The position numbers and the translations under genes were made by a program. A DNA stretch of 64,000 bases from CAWHMS01 sp963830495 (GTDB lineage Bacteria; Actinomycetota; Actinomycetes; Propionibacteriales; Nocardioidaceae). The notes under the pieces are model-generated. The model saw only the letters and a program-made list of their open reading frames with translations. It searched no databases and had not been told where the DNA came from. The stretch lies in the NCBI GenBank assembly GCA_963830495.1, contig CAWHMS010000003.1:806001-870000 (forward strand), in the 5' to 3' direction. This document shows, piece after piece, positions 7,833-16,097 of the stretch (position 1 is the stretch's first letter; each line of letters begins with the position of its first letter).

Positions 7833-8471
7833 ATGGAACTCGACCATCTCGTCTTCGCGGCCGGGCCCGGCGGTGCCGCCAAGACCACCGAGCGCCTCTC
7901 CGAGCTGCTGGGAGAGAAGTTCGTCGACGGCGGCATCCACCCGCGATTCGGCACCCGCAACATGGTCCTCCCGCTGACCGACGACCAGTACTTCGAGGTG
8001 GTCGAGGTGCTGGACCACCCGGCGTCTGACAAGGCGCCCTTCGGGCAGGCCGTCCGGGCGCGTTCGGAGTCCGGCGGTGGCTGGCTCGGATGGGTGGTCC
8101 GGGTCGACGACATCACCGACATCGAGCGCAGGCTGGACCGCCCCGCAGTCGACGGCAACCGGCACCGGCCGGACGGTGTCGAGCTCCGGTGGAAGCAGAT
8201 CGGCATCAAAGGGATGCAGTCCGACCCGCAACTGCCGTTCTTCGTCCAATGGGAGACGGCGCAGGAGCTGCACCCCTCGCGCGGGGCAACTGGCCATGTG
8301 CGGCTGTCGAAGGTCGAGATAGCGGGTGACCCGACGCGGGTGGCCGACTGGCTCGGCACGCCTGCCGAGCACCGCATCGGCGACTTCGAGGTGGATTGGG
8401 TCGCACCGCACGGCACACCGGGCATCCAGGCAGCCAGCTTCACCACACCCGACGGGATCGTCCGGATCTGA
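7833..8471 (+). CDS. VOC / glyoxalase-like domain protein
   Basis: A 212-residue protein beginning MELDHLVFA, the classic first strand and metal-ligand histidine of vicinal oxygen chelate proteins. It resembles the Glyoxalase_3-type single-chain proteins: GGIHPRFGTRNMVLPL, then the strand YFEVVEVLD with a possible metal glutamate, and TPDGIVRI at the end. The reaction is unknown. Upstream in-frame ATGs at 7815 and 7824 are possible; 7833 is preferred because the conserved domain begins there. It follows the broken peptidase by 35 bp. Confidence 0.8.
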   Translation: MELDHLVFAAGPGGAAKTTERLSELLGEKFVDGGIHPRFGTRNMVLPLTDDQYFEVVEVLDHPASDKAPFGQAVRARSESGGGWLGWVVRVDDITDIERRLDRPAVDGNRHRPDGVELRWKQIGIKGMQSDPQLPFFVQWETAQELHPSRGATGHVRLSKVEIAGDPTRVADWLGTPAEHRIGDFEVDWVAPHGTPGIQAASFTTPDGIVRI

Positions 8472-8482
8472 CGGGTCGATCG

Positions 8483-9193
8483 GTGGCGACCACACCGGGA
8501 GGCGTGACAGCTGGGGCGGTTCCCAGCCCCAACATCTGGCGCCATCCCGACCTGTACGAGATCGAGAACCACGCCGTCGACCCCGACGGCGTGATCGAAC
8601 AGGCCATCCGCGCCGTCCGGCCGTGGGACGGCGCCCATGTGCTGGACATCGGCTGCGGCACCGGCTTCCACCTGCCTCGCTTCGCCGCCGCCGCGACCCG
8701 GGTCGTCGGGGTCGAGCCGCACGGTTCGCTGCTGGCCGCGGCTCGCCGCCGGGTTTCGCACCTCCCGAACGTCACCCTGCGCCAGGGCTCGGCTCAGGCA
8801 CTGCCGGTTCCCGACGCGTGCGTCGACGTGGTCCACGTTCGATGGGCCTATTTCTTCGGCCCGGCGAGCGCCCCCGGTCTGCCAGAGATCGACCGAGTGG
8901 TACGCCGAGGTGGCGCGGCGTTCCTCATCGACAACGATGCGAGCCGGAGCACGTTCGGTCGGTGGTTCGCCCGCGCACACCCCACGATCGACACAGCCGC
9001 AGGCGACCGCTTCTTCGCCCGGTACGGCTACGTCGTCCAGCGCCATGAGATCCGTTGGGCGTTCGACACCCGGGACGACTTCGAGGCCGTGGTGCGGATC
9101 GAGTTCGCGCCCGGCCTGGCCGAACAGATCATCGGCGCGCACGTCGGCACCGAGGTCGACTACGCGATCGTGATCCGGGTCAAGATGTTCTGA
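8483..9193 (+). CDS. Class I SAM-dependent methyltransferase
   Basis: A 236-residue methyltransferase. Motif I is VLDIGCGTGFHLPRF, followed by the acidic residue ending the second strand in VVGVEPHG, and motif II/III ALPVPDACVDVVHVRWAYFFGP. These match the Methyltransf_11/25 group that methylates small molecules or tRNA/quinone-like substrates. No substrate can be named. GTG 8483 lies 12 nt after the preceding stop, so it is likely co-transcribed with the glyoxalase-like gene. Confidence 0.82.
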   Translation: MATTPGGVTAGAVPSPNIWRHPDLYEIENHAVDPDGVIEQAIRAVRPWDGAHVLDIGCGTGFHLPRFAAAATRVVGVEPHGSLLAAARRRVSHLPNVTLRQGSAQALPVPDACVDVVHVRWAYFFGPASAPGLPEIDRVVRRGGAAFLIDNDASRSTFGRWFARAHPTIDTAAGDRFFARYGYVVQRHEIRWAFDTRDDFEAVVRIEFAPGLAEQIIGAHVGTEVDYAIVIRVKMF

Positions 9194-9271
9194 CCACCTC
9201 TGCGCGTCCAGTGGGCGGGTTCCGAAACGCTCCACCGGACCTGGTGCCACCGATATGTCGGCACGATCACC

Positions 9272-9277
9272 TACGGT
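9272..9277 (+). promoter_or_regulatory. -10 element of leaderless radA
   Basis: TACGGT followed by 7 nt and ATG 9285. It separates radA from the upstream methyltransferase and argues against the in-frame start at 9255. Confidence 0.5.
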
Positions 9278-9284
9278 TCAGGTC

Positions 9285-10712
9285 ATGGCGAAGGTGGCGA
9301 CCAAGAAGGCGCAGACGACGTACCGCTGCAGCGAGTGCGGCTGGAGCTCGGTGAAGTGGCTGGGCCGCTGCGGTGAGTGTCAGGCCTGGGGCACGATCGA
9401 CGAGGTGGGTGCCGCGCCGGTTCTGCGCGTCCAGGCGGGGCCGGTGAGCGCTCCGGCGAGGCCGATCTCGCAGGTGCAGGCAACCGTTTCCCAAGCGGCC
9501 GAGAGTGGCGTCCCCGAGCTCGACCGGGTGCTGGGCGGCGGTCTGGTCGACGGTGCCGTGCTGCTGTTGGCCGGCGAGCCTGGCGTGGGCAAGTCGACGC
9601 TGCTTCTCGAGGTCGCGGCGCAGGCCGCCCGCCGTGGGGCCACGACGCTCTACGTCTCCGGCGAGGAGTCGGCGTCACAGGTTCGGTTGCGGGCCGAGCG
9701 CACCGGAGCGATGGCCGACGAGATCTTCCTGGCGGCGGAGGTCGACCTGTCAGCGGTGCTCGGTCACATCGACACCGTCCGGCCCGATCTGCTCGTGATC
9801 GACTCCGTCCAGACGATCGCCAGCGCCGATCTCGACAGCCCCGCCGGCGGAGTGACCCAGGTGCGCGCGGTCACCGCGGCCCTGGTGCGGATCGCCAAGG
9901 AGCGCGACCTCCCCACCTTTCTCGTGGGGCACGTCACCAAGGAGGGCGCGATCGCAGGGCCGCGCGCGCTCGAGCACATCGTCGACGTGGTGCTGCACTT
10001 CGAGGGCGAGCGCAACTCGCGACTGCGACTGCTCCGCGCGATGAAGAACAGGTTCGGCCCGGTCGACGAGATCGGTTGCTTCGAGCTCACCGACGAGGGC
10101 ATCGTCGAGGTCGCAGACGCGACCGGACTGTTCATCTCCCAGCACCCCGAGCCGATGTCGGGCACGTGCGTCACCGTCACCCTGGAGGGACGCAGGCCGC
10201 TGCTCGCCGAGGTGCAGGCACTCGTCTCGCCGACCAACGCACCGCTGCCGCGTCGGGCAGTGAGCGGCCTCGACTCGTCCCGCGTCGCCATGGTGCTGGC
10301 CGTGTTGCAGCGCCGGGTGCGGCTGCAGGTCGGACCACACGACGTGTACGCCGCAACCGTCGGCGGCGCCTCCGTCAAAGGACCGGCCGCCGACCTCGCG
10401 GTCGCCATCGCGCTGGCCGGAGCCACCCTCAACACCGTCGTCCCCGCGGGCACGGTGGCGATCGGCGAAGTCGGCCTGGCTGGCGAGCTGCGGCGGGTGC
10501 CGAACCTCACCCAGCGACTGACCGAGGCCGCGCGACTCGGCTTCCGGCGGGCGATCGTCCCGGTCGATCCCGGTCCGGCACCGACGTCCGTCCCCACCAT
10601 CAGCGGCCTCACCGTGATCGAGTGCCCTGACCTCACCCATGCCCTCCGCACGCTCGGCGTCATCGGCGATGTCAAGGGCCGGCCCGAGACCGACCTGCAT
10701 CTGGTCAGGTGA
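9285..10712 (+). CDS. radA: DNA repair protein RadA (Sms)
   Basis: A 475-residue branch-migration ATPase acting in recombinational repair. The N-terminal zinc finger has Cys15, Cys18, Cys29 and Cys32 (YRCSECGW, GRCGECQAW). A RecA-like domain follows with Walker A GEPGVGKST and the RadA-specific KNRFG motif (AMKNRFGPVDEIG), then a Lon-protease-like domain (VGGASVKGPAADLAVA, IGEVGLAGELR). Length is that of full-size RadA. disA lies about 135 bp downstream, the usual actinobacterial pairing; in Bacillus RadA modulates DisA activity. Confidence 0.96.
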   Translation: MAKVATKKAQTTYRCSECGWSSVKWLGRCGECQAWGTIDEVGAAPVLRVQAGPVSAPARPISQVQATVSQAAESGVPELDRVLGGGLVDGAVLLLAGEPGVGKSTLLLEVAAQAARRGATTLYVSGEESASQVRLRAERTGAMADEIFLAAEVDLSAVLGHIDTVRPDLLVIDSVQTIASADLDSPAGGVTQVRAVTAALVRIAKERDLPTFLVGHVTKEGAIAGPRALEHIVDVVLHFEGERNSRLRLLRAMKNRFGPVDEIGCFELTDEGIVEVADATGLFISQHPEPMSGTCVTVTLEGRRPLLAEVQALVSPTNAPLPRRAVSGLDSSRVAMVLAVLQRRVRLQVGPHDVYAATVGGASVKGPAADLAVAIALAGATLNTVVPAGTVAIGEVGLAGELRRVPNLTQRLTEAARLGFRRAIVPVDPGPAPTSVPTISGLTVIECPDLTHALRTLGVIGDVKGRPETDLHLVR

Positions 10713-10847
10713 CGCTCGACTCGTGCCGGGTCAGGGCCGGCATGGTCGCACTCTGCGGAGTCCGGTCCAGTCCCGCACGGCGTCGAGCCGCGCACGGCCA
10801 CGCACCTTAGACTGAGGCCCGCAGAGCTGCCGAGTGGAGGGGATCGC

Positions 10848-11921
10848 GTGGCTATCGACAACGCCGAGAGGCTGCGGGCAACGCTCGCGGCCGTGGCCCC
10901 CGGAACCGACCTCCGCGAGGGCCTCGAGCGCATTCTGCGTGGCCGCACCGGCGCGCTCATCGTGCTCGGACTGGACCGAGTCGTGGAGTCGATCTGCACC
11001 GGCGGCTTCACCCTCGACGTCGACTTCACAGCCACCGGCCTGCGGGAGCTGGCCAAGATGGACGGCGCCATCGTGTGCGATCGCGATGCCAGCCAGATCG
11101 TACGCGCGGGGGTGCACCTCATGCCCGACGCCTCGATTCCCACCACCGAGTCCGGCACCCGGCACCGAACGGCCGACCGGGTCGCGCGGCAGACCGGCCT
11201 GCCGGTCATCTCGGTGTCGCAGTCCATGCACATCATTGCCCTGTACGTCGGTGACCTGCGATACGTGCTCGAGGACACCGGCGCGATCCTGTCCCGAGCC
11301 AACCAGGCGCTGTCCACCCTGGAGCGTTACAAGCTGCGTCTCGACGAGGTGTCCGGCACGTTGTCGGCGCTGGAGATCGAGGACCTGGTCACCGTCCGCG
11401 ACGTCGCATCGGTGGTGCAGCGCTTGGAGATGGTGCTCCGCATCGCCCGCGAGATCGAGGGTTACGTGCTCGAGCTCGGCTCCGACGGTCGACTGCTGTC
11501 CCTCCAGCTCGACGAACTGGTCTCCGGTGTCGACGTGGAGCGGGAGCTGGTCGTCCGGGACTACGTGCCGGCGGGTCGGCGCGATCGTACCGTCGGCGAG
11601 GTTCTCGTCGACGTCGACGACCTCAGCGCGACCGAGCTGCTCGACATCGGGGCAGTGACCCGCCCTCTCGGGCTCGGCGGTCCGGAACATCTCGACAGTG
11701 CCGTGAGCCCACGCGGCTACCGCCTGCTGGCCAAGGTGCCGCGGCTCCCGTCGCCGGTGGTCGAGCGGCTCGTCGACCACTTCGGGACACTGCAGAAGCT
11801 GCTAGCGGCGAGCATCGACGACCTCCAGGCCGTCGACGGAGTCGGCGACACCCGGGCCCGGTCCGTGCGTGAGGGGCTGTCTCGGCTGGCTGAGTCGTCG
11901 ATCCTCGAGCGCTACGTCTGA
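10848..11921 (+). CDS. disA: DNA integrity scanning diadenylate cyclase DisA
   Basis: A 357-residue octameric enzyme that makes c-di-AMP from two ATP and senses branched DNA. The N-terminal DAC domain shows both catalytic motifs, DGA at 72-74 (KMDGAIVCD) and RHRTAD at 105-110. A helical spine follows, and the C-terminus is a helix-hairpin-helix DNA-binding domain (LLAASIDDLQAVDGVGDTRA). GTG 10848 has a clear GGAGGGG ribosome-binding site. A TAGACT element near 10808 could be its -10 box. No c-di-AMP riboswitch was recognised in the window. Confidence 0.96.
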   Translation: MAIDNAERLRATLAAVAPGTDLREGLERILRGRTGALIVLGLDRVVESICTGGFTLDVDFTATGLRELAKMDGAIVCDRDASQIVRAGVHLMPDASIPTTESGTRHRTADRVARQTGLPVISVSQSMHIIALYVGDLRYVLEDTGAILSRANQALSTLERYKLRLDEVSGTLSALEIEDLVTVRDVASVVQRLEMVLRIAREIEGYVLELGSDGRLLSLQLDELVSGVDVERELVVRDYVPAGRRDRTVGEVLVDVDDLSATELLDIGAVTRPLGLGGPEHLDSAVSPRGYRLLAKVPRLPSPVVERLVDHFGTLQKLLAASIDDLQAVDGVGDTRARSVREGLSRLAESSILERYV

Positions 11922-11938
11922 CGTCCGAACGGTCGTGC

Positions 11939-11944
11939 TATTCT
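11939..11944 (+). promoter_or_regulatory. -10 element of leaderless tetR gene
   Basis: TATTCT, then 7 nt and GTG 11952. It lies immediately after the disA stop and marks a new transcription unit. Confidence 0.5.
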
Positions 11945-11951
11945 GCACAGC

Positions 11952-12548
11952 GTGACCAAAGGCGACGACACCCGGGCTGCGATCCTCGACGAGGCGGTCG
12001 ACATCGCCTCACGGGTGGGCTTCGAGGCGTTGACGATCGGCCAGCTGGCCGAGCGCACGTCGATGAGCAAGAGCGGGCTTTTCGCCCACTTCAAGTCCAA
12101 GGAGCAACTGCAGCTGCAAGCACTCGAACGAGCCCGGGCACGGTTCATCGACGTCGTGGTGCGGCCGGCTCTGAGCACGGCTCGAGGTGAGGGCCGGGCG
12201 CGCGCGCTGTTCGAAGGCTGGCTGGCGTGGATAGAGACGTCTTTGCCGGGAGGCTGTGTCTTCATCGCTGCTGCGGCCGAGGTCGACGACCGTCCTGGTG
12301 CCCTGCGCGACGCCGTGGTGCGGCACGAGCGCGACCTGCTGGAGATGATCCGGACGGTGGCAGGCACGGCCGTCAGTGAGGGCGAGTGGCGTGCCGATCT
12401 CGACCTCGACCAGTTCGCCTTCGAGCTGCACGGCGTACTGCTGGCCCATCACCACTCCTACCGACTGCTGCACTCGCCCGACGCCGCGACCCGCACCCGA
12501 GCGGCGTTCGAGGCCATGCTGGCCCGAGCCCGCACGACCACCGACTGA
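11952..12548 (+). CDS. TetR/AcrR family transcriptional regulator
   Basis: A 198-residue regulator with an N-terminal helix-turn-helix (AAILDEAVDIASRVGFEAL through SKSGLFAHFKSKEQL). The C-terminal half has the TetR_C-type GWLAWIE and PGGCVFIAAAAE segments seen in regulators of detoxification or lipid genes. An alpha/beta hydrolase starts 19 bp downstream on the same strand, so the pair is probably one operon with the hydrolase as the controlled function. The GTG start has a TATTCT -10 element 7 nt upstream. Confidence 0.9.
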   Translation: MTKGDDTRAAILDEAVDIASRVGFEALTIGQLAERTSMSKSGLFAHFKSKEQLQLQALERARARFIDVVVRPALSTARGEGRARALFEGWLAWIETSLPGGCVFIAAAAEVDDRPGALRDAVVRHERDLLEMIRTVAGTAVSEGEWRADLDLDQFAFELHGVLLAHHHSYRLLHSPDAATRTRAAFEAMLARARTTTD

Positions 12549-12567
12549 GCTCCGAGGGGCAAGTGAC

Positions 12568-13506
12568 ATGACTCATCCCGCCGAACTGAAAAGCACGATC
12601 GTTCGTCCTATCGACCTTCACCATCAGGCGGCGCTGCGGCTCGCTGAGCACCTCGCCCCGGGTCTCGCCGCCCGCGTCGCTGCTCGGCTGTGGTTCACCC
12701 GGCCGGCCGTCCCCTCGGTGCGACCGCTGCCTCCGGGCGGCGAGGCGTTCACCGTCACCAGCCAGAGAGGTGCCGTGCGCGGGACTCGGTGGGGCGACGG
12801 CTCGCCGGTCTACCTGGTCCACGGCTGGGGTGGCGTCGGCGGTCAGTTCGCCGCGTTCGTGCCGCCACTGCTCACCGCGGGCCACCGCGTCGTCATGTTC
12901 GATGCGCCGTCTCACGGCGGCTCCGACTCGGGCCCGTCAGGCCCACAGCAGAGCAACGCCCTCGAGTTCGGGCGCGCGCTCGACGACGTCGCCGCCAGGT
13001 TCGGGCCGGCCCACACGGTGATCGGGCACTCTCTCGGCGCCCTGTCGACACTGCTGGCACTGCGCTACGGGTGGCTCGGCACCGACCGGCTCGTCCTGGT
13101 CGCCCCGATGCTGTCCGTCGACACCGCGATCGAGGTCTTCTCCTCAGCGCTGGCGCTCGGGCCACGCACCAGGGCGAGCCTGACCCGGCGGGTCGAGTCC
13201 CGCGTCGGGGAGCCGCTGTCGGTGTTCGCCGCCGATGCGCTGCTCGACGACGAGCTGCCCACGCTGGTCGTTCACGACGCCGGCGACCGGCAGGCGCCGT
13301 ATGCCGAGAGCCGCCGCTACGTCGAGCGGCATCCGGCGGCGACGCTGCTGACCACCACAGGTCTCGGTCACCATCGGGTGCTGCGTGACCCGGGTGTGGT
13401 CGCGGCGGTGATGGACCAGGTCAGCGGCAGGAGCGAGCCCACGGCAGACGCCAGCCAGCCCGCCGCCGCCGACTTGTCAGACCCTGAGCTGGCTATAGCC
13501 GGCTGA
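12568..13506 (+). CDS. Alpha/beta hydrolase
   Basis: A 312-residue alpha/beta-hydrolase-fold enzyme. The oxyanion-hole motif is VHGWGGVGG, the nucleophile elbow is GHSLG, and the acid and histidine are probably in VVHDAGDRQAPY and TGLGHHRVL. The N-terminal 80 residues are helical and resemble those of single-gene hydrolases linked to TetR genes. The natural ester or amide substrate is unknown. ATG 12568 follows GAGGGGCAAGTGAC. The last codons form part of a bidirectional terminator. Confidence 0.85.
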   Translation: MTHPAELKSTIVRPIDLHHQAALRLAEHLAPGLAARVAARLWFTRPAVPSVRPLPPGGEAFTVTSQRGAVRGTRWGDGSPVYLVHGWGGVGGQFAAFVPPLLTAGHRVVMFDAPSHGGSDSGPSGPQQSNALEFGRALDDVAARFGPAHTVIGHSLGALSTLLALRYGWLGTDRLVLVAPMLSVDTAIEVFSSALALGPRTRASLTRRVESRVGEPLSVFAADALLDDELPTLVVHDAGDRQAPYAESRRYVERHPAATLLTTTGLGHHRVLRDPGVVAAVMDQVSGRSEPTADASQPAAADLSDPELAIAG

Positions 13507-13519
13507 GCTTCTGACAAGT
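13472..13519. terminator. Bidirectional terminator between convergent genes
   Basis: Inverted repeat ACTTGTCAGA (13472-13481) and TCTGACAAGT (13510-13519), with a nested GGC-TATA-GCC stem in the loop. It spans the hydrolase stop and ends just before the stop of the minus-strand gene. Confidence 0.7.
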
Positions 13520-13520
13520 G

Positions 13521-14267
13521 CTAGGTGACGTCGAAGTACGCCCGGGTCGGTTCGCCGCCGATCAGCCCCGCGACCACCCAGTAGCCACCCGGCTCGGCAG
13601 CATCGGCGGCGCCGCAGTTGCTGGTGGACCAGGAGCCGTTCCAGGTGAACTCGTAGGTTGCGGCAGGGTCGGGTCGCGGAACGAGCTGCTGGGCGGCGAG
13701 CCGAGCGGGACAGTCAGTGCTCGACCAGACCACGACGTCGCCCGACACCACCTGCACCTCGAGCGAGTCCGGGGTGATCCCCAGCGTGCAGGCGTCCGCT
13801 TCGAGGCTGGTGAACGAGAGCCGGGCGGTGCTCGGCTGGCCAGACTCGGCGTCGCTGACGTCGATCGCGAGGCCCACGTCACCAGGGTCGCAAGGCCCGG
13901 TGGGCTCCGCCAGCGGCCTCTTCGACGGCACCGACCCGGGCTCGGGGTCGCGACCGTCCGCCCGATCCTCCCCACGCGGGGTCACTGGGTCGTCGTCGGT
14001 GCGATCCTGGCCGCGGCCGGCTCGGTCGCCACCGCGGGTACCCGCCGGCGGTTTCTGAGCACCCGGCTCGGTCGGCTCGGCGGTGGAGGTCGCGTCGGGC
14101 GCCGCTGCACCGGACCCGGTCCCCGACGGCTGGCTCCCGTCGCCACCGGACGCGAACAGCACCCCCACCACGGTCACCAGGGCGACCAGCGCGGTCAGCA
14201 CGAGGAGCCGACGGGTCCAGTAGACACGGGCGGGGAGCGGGCCTCGAGGCTGGAGCATCGTGCTCAT
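13521..14267 (-). CDS. Membrane-anchored extracytoplasmic protein of unknown function
   Basis: A 248-residue protein with a short basic N-terminus and a single hydrophobic helix (LLVLTALVALVTVVGVLFAS). A disordered linker of about 90 residues rich in Pro, Thr, Asp, Arg and Gly follows. The C-terminal domain of about 130 residues contains four cysteines (GPCDPGD, ADACTLG, STDCPAR, TSNCGAAD), probably two disulfides outside the membrane. The fold resembles DUF4232-like extracellular domains, which is tentative. ATG 14267 is preceded by TAGCGT and 7 nt, so it is likely leaderless. Confidence 0.75.
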   Translation of the reverse strand: MSTMLQPRGPLPARVYWTRRLLVLTALVALVTVVGVLFASGGDGSQPSGTGSGAAAPDATSTAEPTEPGAQKPPAGTRGGDRAGRGQDRTDDDPVTPRGEDRADGRDPEPGSVPSKRPLAEPTGPCDPGDVGLAIDVSDAESGQPSTARLSFTSLEADACTLGITPDSLEVQVVSGDVVVWSSTDCPARLAAQQLVPRPDPAATYEFTWNGSWSTSNCGAADAAEPGGYWVVAGLIGGEPTRAYFDVT

Positions 14268-14274
14268 CGCGACA

Positions 14275-14280
14275 ACGCTA
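14275..14280 (-). promoter_or_regulatory. -10 element of leaderless gene 13521-14267
   Basis: Minus-strand TAGCGT, then 7 nt (TGTCGCG) and ATG 14267. Confidence 0.5.
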
Positions 14281-14320
14281 GCCCGCTGTCACCGCCATCC
14301 GTGGCATCATCGCCCCCGAC

Positions 14321-15202
14321 ATGCCCCACTCATCCCTTCACGCGCCGATCCTTGCGTGGTACGACGAGCACCGACGTGACCTACCGTGGCGGCGGCCAGG
14401 TGTCAGCGGGTGGCATGTGCTGGTCAGCGAGGCGATGCTGCAGCAGACGCCGGTGGCCCGGGTGCTGGCGCCGTACCAGGCATGGATGAGCCGATGGCCC
14501 ACGCCGGCATCTCTTGCCCAGGAGCCGGCGGGCGAGGCCGTGCGGATGTGGGGGCGACTCGGGTATCCGCGCCGCGCCCTCCGACTGCATCAGGCCGCGG
14601 CGGCGATCGACGCCGAGCACGACGGCATCGTGCCGTCGACCTACGCCGAGCTGCGCCGGCTCCCGGGCGTGGGGGACTACACGGCCGCGGCGGTCGCGGC
14701 CTTCGCCTATCACCGCCGGGCGCTGGTCCTGGACACCAACGTGCGGCGGGTGCTGAGCCGGATCGATGCAGGTGCCGAGTTCCCACCTGCGCAGCTGGCC
14801 GGCGCCGAGCGGGCGCGCGCAGCCGACGTACTGCCCGATGACGCCGGGACGTCGGCGCGGTGGAACGTCGCCGTCATGGAGCTCGGCGCACTCGTGTGCC
14901 GCGCCAGGGACGCCGCCTGCTTCCGCTGTCCGGTACAGAACCAATGTGCCTGGTACGCCGCCGGTCGGCCTCGCCATGCCGGCCCGCCGCGTCGTACTCA
15001 GACCTACGCCGGCACGGACCGCCAATGCCGGGGACGGATTCTCGGGCTGTTGCGCGACGCCGAGGGCCCGGTGCCGGCCGACGAGATCGCATCGTGCTGG
15101 GACGTCGCGGCTCAGCGCGAACGCGCAGTGGCCTCGCTGGTGCACGACGGCCTGGTCGTCCGTGTCGTCCAGCCCAGCGGCGACGCTTACCGACTCCCTT
15201 AG
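14321..15202 (+). CDS. mutY: A/G-specific adenine glycosylase MutY
   Basis: A 293-residue base-excision-repair glycosylase removing adenine opposite 8-oxoguanine. Catalytic residues are Glu37 (LVSEAMLQQ) and Asp138 (LDTNVRR). The helix-hairpin-helix is LPGVGDYTAAA, and the [4Fe-4S] ligands are Cys193, Cys200, Cys203 and Cys209 (C-x6-C-x2-C-x5-C). The C-terminal 8-oxoG-reading domain is shorter than in E. coli and ends in a winged-helix-like segment, as in other actinobacterial MutY proteins. Its nearness to radA-disA makes a DNA-repair neighbourhood. Confidence 0.95.
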   Translation: MPHSSLHAPILAWYDEHRRDLPWRRPGVSGWHVLVSEAMLQQTPVARVLAPYQAWMSRWPTPASLAQEPAGEAVRMWGRLGYPRRALRLHQAAAAIDAEHDGIVPSTYAELRRLPGVGDYTAAAVAAFAYHRRALVLDTNVRRVLSRIDAGAEFPPAQLAGAERARAADVLPDDAGTSARWNVAVMELGALVCRARDAACFRCPVQNQCAWYAAGRPRHAGPPRRTQTYAGTDRQCRGRILGLLRDAEGPVPADEIASCWDVAAQRERAVASLVHDGLVVRVVQPSGDAYRLP

Positions 15203-15326
15203 CCCGAAGGTCCGACGGGATCAGCGGCATGGCCACGATCCGGTCGGATCGCTGCGGATGCTCGACCGCCGATCGGCTGGTGGATAGCCTCGACACTGCC
15301 CGTCGCGCGCCCAGCAGGAGGATCGT

Positions 15327-16097
15327 GTGTCCGTACTTTCTCAGCTCGCCAACGCCCTGGAGTCCGGCACCGTCGAGGTGATCGACCTGACCGCGCCGCT
15401 GTCCAGCCAGACACCGATCCTGGTGCTGCCGCCCGAGCTCGGGCAGACGGCGCAGTTCCAACTCGAGGAGATCAGCCGGTACGACGACCGGGGTCCAGCG
15501 TGGTACTGGAACAACTTCCGCACCGGGGAGCACACCGGGACACACTTCGACGCACCGAACCATTGGGTGACGGGCAAGGATCTCGATGACGTGGCGTCGG
15601 TGCCGGCCGGCAACCTGGTCCGTCCGGCCGTCGTACTGGACTTCACCGCAGAGGTGGCCGCCGAACCGGACTTCCTGATCGAGGTCGAGCACCTGCGTGC
15701 GTGGGAGAGCGAGCACGGCGCCCTGCCGCTGGGAGGGTGGCTGCTCTTCCGTACGGGATGGGACTCGCGGACCACCCAGGAGGCGGCCCTCAACGCCGAC
15801 GAGACCGGTCCGCACAGCCCCGGACTCTCCGTGGAGGCAGCGCGTTGGGTGGCCGAGGAGTCGCCGGCGATCGGGATCGGGGTCGAGACCGTCGGCACCG
15901 ACGCCGGCGCTGCCCACTCGTTCGACCCGGCTTTTCCCTGCCACTCCTATCTCATGGGCAGCGACAAGTATGGCCTCACCCAGCTGCAGAATCTCGGCCG
16001 GCTGCCGGCCACGGGCGCCCTGCTGGTCACCGGTCCGCTGCCGATCGTGGGCGGGTCCGGCTCGCCGGCTCGGGTGTTGTCGCTGGTCGAGCACTGA
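15327..16097 (+). CDS. Cyclase family protein (kynurenine formamidase-like)
   Basis: A 256-residue metal-dependent hydrolase of the cyclase/KynB superfamily. The diagnostic metal motif HTGTHFDAPNHW is present, along with the later IGVETVGTDAG and the C-terminal PLPIVGGSG. Such enzymes hydrolyse or lactonise small cyclic amides or esters; the natural substrate is not evident. GTG 15327 has AGGAGG five nt upstream. The stop overlaps the start of a ThDP-dependent enzyme by one base (TGATG), implying coupled expression and probably consecutive steps in one catabolic pathway. Confidence 0.85.
   Translation: MSVLSQLANALESGTVEVIDLTAPLSSQTPILVLPPELGQTAQFQLEEISRYDDRGPAWYWNNFRTGEHTGTHFDAPNHWVTGKDLDDVASVPAGNLVRPAVVLDFTAEVAAEPDFLIEVEHLRAWESEHGALPLGGWLLFRTGWDSRTTQEAALNADETGPHSPGLSVEAARWVAEESPAIGIGVETVGTDAGAAHSFDPAFPCHSYLMGSDKYGLTQLQNLGRLPATGALLVTGPLPIVGGSGSPARVLSLVEH

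Noticed and set aside
9764..11317. 517-codon minus-strand frame antisense to radA and disA
   Set aside because: Ser/Arg/Thr-rich translation without motifs, spanning two well-identified genes and their intergenic gap.
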